64,000 nt of DNA, from assembly GCF_001418655.1 (NCBI RefSeq), contig NZ_LIQZ01000067.1, forward strand, positions 1 to 64,000, read 5' to 3'. The DNA comes from Streptomyces phaeochromogenes. GTDB taxonomy: Bacteria; Actinomycetota; Actinomycetes; Streptomycetales; Streptomycetaceae. Of the stretch, positions 57,822 through 64,000 are shown piece after piece. Positions within the stretch are counted from its first letter, which is position 1. Each line of letters starts with the position of its first letter. The position numbers and the translations under genes were made by a program. The notes beneath the pieces were generated by a model. It had not been told where the DNA came from. It saw only the letters and a list, made by a program, of their open reading frames with translations, and searched no databases.

Positions 57822-59045
57822 GTGAGCGAGACCGAGGTCACCACCGCCCCGCGTCCCCTGCTGCTGGCGGACGGCCGGCCCGCCGCCCGGGCGTGGTCGC
57901 TGGACCCCGTCATGAAGCACCTGAACCACGGTTCGTTCGGGGCGGTACCGCTGGTGGCGCAGGAGCGGCAGAACGAACTCAGGGCCGAGATGGACAGCTC
58001 CCCGGTGGTGTGGTTCCCCGCGCTGCCGCAGAAGATCGCCGACGCCCGGGTCGACCTCGCCGCCTTCCTGGGGGCCACCCCCGACGACCTCGCCCTCGTG
58101 CCCAACGCGAGCGCCGGAGTCAGCGTCGTACTCAACGCTCTCCCGCGCCGTCGCGGCGGCGCGATCGTCGTCACCGACCACGGCTACGGAGCCGTGACCA
58201 TGGGCGGCGAACGGCTGGCCAGGCGCTGGGGCGGCGAGGTCCGCACCGCCCGGGTGCCGCTGGATGCGGACGAGGAGCAGGCGTACGAGGCCGTGATGGC
58301 GGAGGTCGACGACGCCACGGATCTCATCGTCGTCGACCAGATCACCTCGGCGACCGCCCGCCGGATGCCGGTCGAGCGGATCGGTGCGGAGGCCGCGCGG
58401 CTCGGGATCCCCCTGCTCGTGGACGCCGCGCACGCCCCCGGCCTGATCGCCGCCCCGCTCGACGGCCTGACGTGCGACTTCTGGGTCGGCAACCTGCACA
58501 AGTGGGGCTGCGCGCCGCGCGGCACCGCCGCACTGGTCGCCCGCGGCGAGCGGCGCGAGAACCTCTATCCGCTGATCGACTCGTGGGGCGCCCCCGACCC
58601 CTATCCCGATCGCTTCGACCAGCAGGGCACGGTGGACGTTACCGGCTACCTCGCCGCGTCGACGGCACTGGACTTCGTCGACCGGACCTGGGGCTGGGAC
58701 ACCGCACGCCAGTACATGGACGACCTGGCCGGCTATGCCGAGCGCCTCGTCGGAGCCGCCTTCGCCGAACTGGGCGCCGTCCCCGGCGTCGTCGACGTTG
58801 GCATGCCGGTTCCCGGGATGCGGCTGGTCCGGCTGCCCGAGGGGCTGGCCGGCAGCCGGATCGAGGCGGACGCGCTGCGTGACCGGGCCGCCCGGGAACT
58901 GGGCGTGGAGGCGGCCTTCACCAGCTTCGACGGCATCGGCTACATGCGGCTGTCCGCACACGTCTACAACACCGCCGCCGACTACGAGTACTTCGCCGAG
59001 GACTGCGTCCCCGTCATCGGCGAATGGGCCCGCGCGGCCCACTGA
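57822..59045 (+). CDS. Class V aminotransferase (isopenicillin-N-epimerase-like)
   Basis: This 407-residue enzyme is a PLP-dependent class V aminotransferase-like protein. It shows HLNHGSFGAVPLVAQERQ at the N-terminus, LLVDAAHAPGLIAAPL for the PLP aspartate region, and the catalytic lysine in WVGNLHKWGCAPRG. Relatives include isopenicillin N epimerase-like enzymes and C-S lyases. The GTG at 57822 has GGAG a few bases upstream; ATG 57810 is possible. It is the first gene before an ABC importer on the same strand, so it probably processes an imported amino compound. Confidence 0.85.
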   Translation: MSETEVTTAPRPLLLADGRPAARAWSLDPVMKHLNHGSFGAVPLVAQERQNELRAEMDSSPVVWFPALPQKIADARVDLAAFLGATPDDLALVPNASAGVSVVLNALPRRRGGAIVVTDHGYGAVTMGGERLARRWGGEVRTARVPLDADEEQAYEAVMAEVDDATDLIVVDQITSATARRMPVERIGAEAARLGIPLLVDAAHAPGLIAAPLDGLTCDFWVGNLHKWGCAPRGTAALVARGERRENLYPLIDSWGAPDPYPDRFDQQGTVDVTGYLAASTALDFVDRTWGWDTARQYMDDLAGYAERLVGAAFAELGAVPGVVDVGMPVPGMRLVRLPEGLAGSRIEADALRDRAARELGVEAAFTSFDGIGYMRLSAHVYNTAADYEYFAEDCVPVIGEWARAAH

Positions 59046-59179
59046 CAGCCCGACGCGTCGACGGCGCGACACCGCGATTCCCCGACACCACGGCCCACGC
59101 ACCAGGGCCCCCACACACCACGGCCCCCAGCCCCCGAAGCAGCAGCCAGCGCGCACGTATCAAGGAAGAGGTCGGCACG

Positions 59180-60484
59180 ATGAGTAGAAGGACGGCAGCT
59201 CTCGCCCTCGGCACAGCCGCCACCATGGTCCTCACCGGCTGTTCCGCCATGAGCGGCGGAGAAGCCGACGGAACAGTCACCCTCAACATGGTCGAGAGCC
59301 TGACGAACCCCGCCCGCACGGACCTGCTGAAGGGCCTGATAGCGGACTTCGAGCAGCAGAACTCCAAGATCAAGGTCAATCTGATCTCGCCGCCCACCGA
59401 GCAGGCGGACCAGAAGATCCAGCAGATGCTCCAGTCCGGCAGCGGTGTGGACACCCTCGAAGTACGGGACACCACCGTGGGCCCGTGGTCGAACAACGGC
59501 TGGCTCTACGACATGAAGAAGGACCTCAAGCCCTGGAAGGGCTGGGAGGCGATGACGGAGAACGCCGTCAAGGCCTCCGAGACCGCCAACGGCAAGACGT
59601 ACTTCGTCCCGTACGGCTTCTACGGTCTGAGCGTCTTCTACCGCACCGACCTGATAAAGGAGGCCGGCTTCGACAAGCCCCCGGCCACCTGGGACGAACT
59701 CCTCGAACAGGCCTCCGCCATCCACGATCCGGCCAAGCGCCGGTACGGGTACGCGTTCCGCGGCGGGGCCAACGCCAACGGCAACGCCACCGCCGTCATC
59801 GAGGCGTACGTCGCCGACAAGATCGACCCCGCCGACGGCTTCAAGGTGAAGGACGGCAGCACGATCTTCGCCGCGCCCGAGGCCGTCGACGCGATGAAGA
59901 CCTACCTCAAGCTCTTCAAGGAGGCGTCCCCCAAGTCGTCGGTCTCCTGGGGCTATCCGGAGATGGTCGAGGGCTTCTCCAACGGCTCCACGGCCTTCCT
60001 GCTGCAGGACCCGGAAGTCATCGCCACCGTCTCGGAGTCCAAGTCGATCGCGAAGGACCAGTGGGACACCGCTCCGCTGGTGGCGGGGCCCAGCGGCAAG
60101 ACCGTACAGCCGCTCGCCACCGCCGGCTGGGGGATCGCGGACGGCAGCAAGCACAAGGCAGAGGCCGTCAAACTGGTCGAGTTCCTCTCCGAGGGCAAGG
60201 CGTCGACGGCCTTCACCAAGAAGAACAGCCTGGTGCCGATCCTCAAGTCGGCGACCGAGGACCCCTTCTACAAGACCGGCCCCTGGTCCAGCTACGTCAC
60301 CATGACGGAGAACCCGGACACGTACCTCAACGTCAGCCAGCCGCGCGGTGTCGCCTGGTGGGCGGAGTGGCAGCAGAAGGCCGACGCGGACATCCAGAAG
60401 ATGGTGCTGGGCAAGACGACTCCCGAGAAGCTGCTTGACGGCTGGGACGCGTACTGGACCGAGAAGCGGCAGCAGGAGAACTGA
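59180..60484 (+). CDS. ABC transporter substrate-binding lipoprotein (CUT1-like)
   Basis: This 434-residue protein is a lipoprotein: MSRRTAALALGTAATMVLTG leads to cysteine 21 (VLTGC). The mature part resembles sugar-type family 1 binding proteins, with LKGLIADFEQQNSKIKVNLI, IQQMLQSGSGVDTLEV, YFVPYGFYGLSVFYRTDLIK and GWGIADGSKHKAEAVKLVEF. It would capture the ligand outside the membrane. The ATG at 59180 follows GGAAGAGG. Two permease genes follow immediately, and the aminotransferase gene precedes. The ligand may be an amino compound rather than a sugar. Confidence 0.92.
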   Translation: MSRRTAALALGTAATMVLTGCSAMSGGEADGTVTLNMVESLTNPARTDLLKGLIADFEQQNSKIKVNLISPPTEQADQKIQQMLQSGSGVDTLEVRDTTVGPWSNNGWLYDMKKDLKPWKGWEAMTENAVKASETANGKTYFVPYGFYGLSVFYRTDLIKEAGFDKPPATWDELLEQASAIHDPAKRRYGYAFRGGANANGNATAVIEAYVADKIDPADGFKVKDGSTIFAAPEAVDAMKTYLKLFKEASPKSSVSWGYPEMVEGFSNGSTAFLLQDPEVIATVSESKSIAKDQWDTAPLVAGPSGKTVQPLATAGWGIADGSKHKAEAVKLVEFLSEGKASTAFTKKNSLVPILKSATEDPFYKTGPWSSYVTMTENPDTYLNVSQPRGVAWWAEWQQKADADIQKMVLGKTTPEKLLDGWDAYWTEKRQQEN

Positions 60485-60486
60485 CC

Positions 60487-61482
60487 ATGCCCACCGCGTC
60501 CGACACGACGGAAACGACGAAAACGGCGTCGGCGGGGCCCTCCGGAACCGGGGGCACCCCGCCCGGCCGCGGCACGCAACGAGGCCGCCGCAAGCCGGAG
60601 TTCACCGCCCGGCGCGGCTTCCTGATCGCCGCCTTCATGGCACCGGCCGCGGTCTTCGTGGCGGTCTTCACGTACTACCCGATGATCGCCGGCAGCCAGA
60701 TGGCCTTCCGCAACTGGAAGCTGACGGACCTGACCGACACCTCCTGGGTGGGCCTGAAGAACTTCCGCGACGTCTTCGCCGACCCCGCCTGGGGCACCGT
60801 GCTTTCCAACACCGGGATCTGGGTGTTCGGTTCGATCGTGCCCCAGCTGGTGATCGGCTTCGCCCTCGCCCTGTGGCTGCGCAGGAAGTTCCGCTTCCGG
60901 GGCCTCTACCAGGCGCTGATCTTCTTCCCCTGGGCGATCTCCGGCTTCCTCATCGGCATCCTGTTCCGCTGGATGTTCAACAGCGAGTTCGGCGTCGTCA
61001 ACGACCTGCTGCAGAAAGCCGGGTTGATCGACGAGCCGGTCGCCTGGCTGGCCGACCCGCAGACCGCGATGTTCGCCGTCGTGGTCGCCAACATCTGGTA
61101 CGGCGTCACCTTCTTCACCATCATGATCCTGGCCGCGCTGCAGTCCATCCCCGAGGAGCTGTACGAGGCGGCGGCACTCGACGGTGCGGGCAAGGTACGC
61201 ACCCTCTTCCAGATCACCATTCCGTACATCCGGGTCACGCTCGCGCTGACCGTGCTCCTGCGCATCATCTGGATCTTCAACTTCCCCGACCTGATCTTCG
61301 GGATGACCGGCGGCGGGCCGAACAACGAGACGCACATCGTGACCACCTGGATGATCAAGATCACCCAGCAGGGCGACTACGGCAGGGCCTCCGCGCTAGG
61401 GCTCATCGTCGTCGCCACGCTGCTGGTGTTCGCGGTCTTCTTCCTCCTGGCCACGCGCGAGAAGCGAGAGGTGAAGCCGTGA
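60487..61482 (+). CDS. ABC transporter permease, MalF-like
   Basis: This 331-residue protein has six membrane helices after a cytoplasmic N-terminus rich in Thr and Gly. The EAA loop, which docks the ATPase, reads ELYEAAALDGAGKVRTLFQI. It is the MalF-type partner of the next gene. The start codon is 2 bp after the binding-protein stop; its own stop overlaps the next start as GTGA. Confidence 0.93.
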   Translation: MPTASDTTETTKTASAGPSGTGGTPPGRGTQRGRRKPEFTARRGFLIAAFMAPAAVFVAVFTYYPMIAGSQMAFRNWKLTDLTDTSWVGLKNFRDVFADPAWGTVLSNTGIWVFGSIVPQLVIGFALALWLRRKFRFRGLYQALIFFPWAISGFLIGILFRWMFNSEFGVVNDLLQKAGLIDEPVAWLADPQTAMFAVVVANIWYGVTFFTIMILAALQSIPEELYEAAALDGAGKVRTLFQITIPYIRVTLALTVLLRIIWIFNFPDLIFGMTGGGPNNETHIVTTWMIKITQQGDYGRASALGLIVVATLLVFAVFFLLATREKREVKP

Positions 61483-62315
61483 TAGGCAAGGAGTCCACGG
61501 CGGGCCGGGCCACCAAGTTCACCTTCCTGGGACTGTGGCTGGTCTTCACCGTCTTCCCGCTGTACTGGATCACCATCACGTCCCTGAAGGCGCCCGGCGA
61601 CATCTTCGCCTTCCCGATCGCCTACTGGCCCGAGCACTTCTCGCTGGAGAACTACAGCGGGCTCTTCGGCAAGGCCGACTTCGGCGTCTACCTCACCAAC
61701 AGCCTCATCGTCGCGTTCGTGGCGGGCGCGGTGGCCACCGCGATCTCGATGCTGTCGGCCTACGTGCTGGCCCGCTTCGAGTTCCGCACCAAGTCCGCCC
61801 TGCTGATGGCCGCGCTGGTCACCCAGATGATCCCGACCTTCATCGCGCTGGGGCCGCTCTACCTGCTCATGACCGACCTCAACCTGGTCGACAACAGGCT
61901 CGGGCTCATCCTCGTGTACGTCGCCGTGTGCATCCCTTTCTGCACGGTGATGCTCCGCGGCTTCTTCGAGAACATCCCGGACGCGCTGGAGGAGGCCGCC
62001 ATGATCGACGGCCTGTCCCGGTTCGGAGCGCTGTTCCGGGTACTGCTGCCGGTGATGCGCCCCGGGATCGTGGCCGCGTTCATCTTCAACTTCGTCAACT
62101 GCTGGAACGAGCTGTTCCTGTCGGTGACGCTGATGAACAGCGACAGCAACAAGACCGTCCCCACGGCCCTGAACGGCTTCATCTCCAGCTTCAACATCGA
62201 CTGGGGATCCATGTCCGCGGCAGCGGTCCTCACCATCCTGCCCACGATGGTGCTGTTCGCCTTCGCCAGCCGTCACATCGTCCAGGGGCTCACCGCCGGA
62301 GCGGTGAAGGGATAG
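61479..62315 (+). CDS. ABC transporter permease, MalG-like
   Basis: This 278-residue protein has six membrane helices and the EAA loop ALEEAAMIDGLSRFGALFRV. It pairs with the MalF-like permease to form the channel. The GTG at 61479 overlaps the previous stop. No ATP-binding gene is in the operon; in Streptomyces such importers often use a shared ATPase (MsiK) encoded elsewhere, which would be the case here. Confidence 0.93.
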   Translation: MIGKESTAGRATKFTFLGLWLVFTVFPLYWITITSLKAPGDIFAFPIAYWPEHFSLENYSGLFGKADFGVYLTNSLIVAFVAGAVATAISMLSAYVLARFEFRTKSALLMAALVTQMIPTFIALGPLYLLMTDLNLVDNRLGLILVYVAVCIPFCTVMLRGFFENIPDALEEAAMIDGLSRFGALFRVLLPVMRPGIVAAFIFNFVNCWNELFLSVTLMNSDSNKTVPTALNGFISSFNIDWGSMSAAAVLTILPTMVLFAFASRHIVQGLTAGAVKG

Positions 62316-62357
62316 GCGAAGGCCTGAGGGACTGTCCCGGAGAATGGGCGCGGGCAC

Positions 62358-62389
62358 AGGGCCGCGTGCGGCTCAGCCGCTGCGGCCCT
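62358..62389. terminator. Nested hairpin between the ABC operon and the SRPBCC gene
   Basis: AGGGCCGC (62358-62365) and GCGGCCCT (62382-62389) pair around an inner GCGGC/GCCGC stem. It overlaps the 3' end of the convergent SRPBCC gene and could end both transcripts. Confidence 0.6.
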
Positions 62390-62837
62390 CAAGCGCCGCG
62401 GCGATGTCGTCGAGGTCCTTGGCGATGGCTTTGCTGACCGCCCGCGCGCCCAGGCGGCCCATGATCTTGGCCAGCACGCCCGCGACGCCACCGGTCGCAA
62501 CGGCCGAGAACGTCATGCGGACCGTCGTCGTCACCGGTCCGTCGGCTCGCAGCGCCCACTCCGAGATGTAGTGCGAGCCGTGGGACTCGGCCTCCACCAC
62601 ATACCGCTCGGGTGGCTCGCTGGCCGTCACCCACATCTCCTCGGTGGCGTCCTTGCCGAACATGCGCCGCGTCTCCCGCCACCGCGTACCGATGCCGAAG
62701 GCGCCCTCCGTGAGGACCTCGACCTTCGAGACGCTGCTGAGGACGTGCTGCATCCCGGCCAGGTCGGTGATGGCCTCCCACACCGGTCCCTGGGCCGCGG
62801 CGATGCGCCGCTCGACGACGACACTTCTGCTGGTCAT
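62373..62837 (-). CDS. SRPBCC family protein
   Basis: This protein of about 154 residues is a START/SRPBCC domain: SVVVERRIAAAQGPVWEAIT, then FGIGTRWRETRRMFGKDATE, strands such as RYVVEAESHGSHYISEW and a long C-terminal helix (ARAVSKAIAKDLDDIAAALE). The family binds lipid or hydrophobic ligands. The start is uncertain: ATG 62837 or ATG 62846; no strong ribosome site decides. It converges on the ABC operon. Confidence 0.83.
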   Translation of the reverse strand: MTSRSVVVERRIAAAQGPVWEAITDLAGMQHVLSSVSKVEVLTEGAFGIGTRWRETRRMFGKDATEEMWVTASEPPERYVVEAESHGSHYISEWALRADGPVTTTVRMTFSAVATGGVAGVLAKIMGRLGARAVSKAIAKDLDDIAAALEGRSG

Positions 62838-62996
62838 GGTTTCCATGAAAGCACCAGGGTCGGACAACGGCCTGATGACCGCATGCGGGGCCCTGCGGCT
62901 CACCCTCGCCCCGCTCTCAGCTACCGACCCGACGGCCGGGCGCCTCCTGGGGCGCCCGGCCGCGGTGGTGGGTCAGCGAGTGATGCCGGTGGTGGG

Positions 62997-63452
62997 TCAG
63001 CGGGTGACGTCGAAGGACGCGGCGTTGGACACGAACGTCGTGTCCCCGTCCTTGGCCGCCGCGAGCGCCGAGACGTACCAGGTGCCCCGGTCCAGTTCGG
63101 CCGCCTCCTCCTTCGTGACCCGCAGTGTGTAGGTGCAGCGGGACGTCTCGTCCGTGGTGCTCGTGCACGTGGCGCTGTCCACGGACCGCAGGTCCGCCTC
63201 GGTCGGGTCGAGCTTCGAACTCGCGGGCCACGCAAGGACCTTGAGGCTTGAGATGCCCGAGTCGTCACTCACGTCCGCGGTGAAGGTGAGCTCGCCGGCG
63301 CCGCTGTCGGACGGAGCCACGTAGCGTGCCGAGCCGTTCTCCACGGTCGGCTCGGTGGCGGCGGAGGCCGAGGCAACGGCGAAGCCACCGGCGGTAATTC
63401 CGCCTACGACGAAAACACCGATGAGCGACGACACGAGAATGCGCTTGGACAT
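62997..63452 (-). CDS. Secreted DUF5707-type protein
   Basis: This 151-residue protein has a Sec signal (MSKRILVSSLIGVFVVGGIT, cleaved near ASASA). The mature domain is beta-rich, with SGISSLKVLAWPASSKLDPT, a cysteine pair (SATCTST, SRCTYTL) likely to form a disulfide and GTWYVSALAAAKDGDTTFVS. It fits the DUF5707 family of secreted Streptomyces proteins of unknown role. ATG 63452 follows AGGGGGA with 7-nt spacing; a longer frame upstream is less likely. Confidence 0.78.
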   Translation of the reverse strand: MSKRILVSSLIGVFVVGGITAGGFAVASASAATEPTVENGSARYVAPSDSGAGELTFTADVSDDSGISSLKVLAWPASSKLDPTEADLRSVDSATCTSTTDETSRCTYTLRVTKEEAAELDRGTWYVSALAAAKDGDTTFVSNAASFDVTR

Positions 63453-63782
63453 GGAAGATCCCCCTGAATTCGTTTCGGAGCAGATGTTATTCACCTGCGG
63501 AAAGGCACGGAAAGCGATGCACGTAATGGCGGTTCGAGGAAAGGAAGTGAACCGCTGGTCGATCGCCTTCTCGATGGGATCGAGCCTATGGCGCGAGGCA
63601 GTGCGCGGTCCTCGCGCTGCGGGATGATTGCCGTCTCGAACCGGAGATAGAGAAAAGCCTCCGGGCAGTCCACCGGCCGTCCGTCATCCCGGCGCCGCCG
63701 CCTCTGTAACCCAGGTAAGAGAACGAAATCCGCCTCCAGCCGGAGCCGGGCCGCTCACCTGCGGCCATAGCCTTGATCCGCC
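63453..63782. other. 330-bp intergenic region before the truncated gene
   Basis: I see no gene here. It must carry the DUF5707 promoter on the minus strand and that of the gene at 63783. One inverted repeat, GCGGTTC (63529-63535) and GAACCGC (63549-63555), is visible; its role is unknown. Confidence 0.5.
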
Positions 63783-64000
63783 ATGAATCGAACTGACACC
63801 GACACCGACTCCGACACCAACCGCGGCGGTACCGGCACCGACGGCACCGGCATCGGCACCGACGACCGGCTGCTCCCGGTCCTGCTGATCTGCGCCCAGG
63901 CCGCGGTGTGGCCGGGCGCGGACCTGATGCGCGGCTCCGTCCCGCCCTCGTCCGCCCTACTCGTGGCGGCCCTGGTCGCCGGACTGGTGACCGCCGCCCT
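63783..64000 (+). CDS. Truncated gene at the window edge (membrane protein N-terminus)
   Basis: Only the first 72 codons are in the window. The protein starts MNRTDTDTDSDTNRGG, a Thr/Asp/Gly-rich cytoplasmic tail, followed by a hydrophobic stretch (LLPVLLICAQAAVWPGADLM) and another (SALLVAALVAGLVTAAL). It looks like a membrane protein, perhaps a sensor kinase, but the rest is missing and no family can be assigned. Confidence 0.55.
   Translation, partial: MNRTDTDTDSDTNRGGTGTDGTGIGTDDRLLPVLLICAQAAVWPGADLMRGSVPPSSALLVAALVAGLVTAA

Noticed and set aside
1..64000. tRNA, rRNA, insertion sequences, prophage genes or integration sites
   Set aside because: No cloverleaf-like sequence, transposase, integrase or structural phage protein was recognised in either strand by eye; a computed scan would be needed to be sure.

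Overview
The window is a stretch of high-GC actinobacterial chromosome, almost certainly Streptomyces. The evidence is strong third-position GC bias, frequent GTG/TTG starts, ATGA/GTGA/TTGA gene overlaps, two genes with the rare leucine codon TTA, a fused SecDF paralogue, a LAL-type LuxR regulator, and a sugar-type ABC importer without its own ATPase. It looks like accessory or arm-type chromosome: many regulator-plus-enzyme pairs and no rRNA, tRNA, insertion sequence, prophage or CRISPR array that I could find.

Layout. 1-5.7 kb: a LacI regulator divergent from an amidohydrolase and cysteine-dioxygenase-like cupin pair, an unrecognised gene divergent from a HEAT-repeat protein, and an ArsR/SRPBCC pair. 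5.7-9.0 kb: a universal stress protein with an APC permease, and a saccharopine-dehydrogenase-like enzyme. 9.2-12.9 kb: a small secreted protein with fused SecDF, and a DUF2975/HTH pair. 13-17 kb: an unknown protein, a secreted alpha/beta hydrolase, and a cysteine-desulfurase-like PLP enzyme behind a structured leader. 17-30.8 kb: a 12.8-kb minus-strand operon reading DUF4132 protein, 1690-aa protein, MoxR-type AAA+ ATPase, DUF5682-VWA fusion, SWIM zinc-finger protein, with an OGG-fold DNA glycosylase-like gene divergent from it. 30.8-37 kb: a peptidoglycan-binding protein, a PGRP amidase, a winged-helix regulator, an ECF sigma factor and three alpha/beta hydrolases. 37-45 kb: a LAL regulator, an MMPL exporter with a lipoprotein, an AraC regulator and a phosphotriesterase-like lactonase. 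45-51 kb: a second MoxR-centred operon (HEAT protein, unknown protein, MoxR ATPase, HExxH/VWA-like protein). 51-57 kb: HAD-like protein, methyltransferase, MerR/old-yellow-enzyme pair, DUF4419 protein and an APH-type kinase followed by a 15-bp tandem array. 57-64 kb: a GntR regulator divergent from a class V aminotransferase and an ABC importer, then an SRPBCC protein, a DUF5707 secreted protein and a truncated gene at the edge.

The most interesting content is the two independent MoxR/VWA gene sets. The first has the same gene order (AAA+, DUF5682, VWA, SWIM, with a DUF4132 partner) as the poorly understood E. coli yehL-yehM-yehP-yehQ/yehI region, but here DUF5682 and VWA are one polypeptide and a DNA-glycosylase-like gene faces the operon. 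ATPase-driven loading of a VWA/metal-site protein onto a large effector is inferred from the families; no function is shown by the sequence itself. Many of the regulator/target pairs also have visible inverted-repeat operator candidates, listed below.
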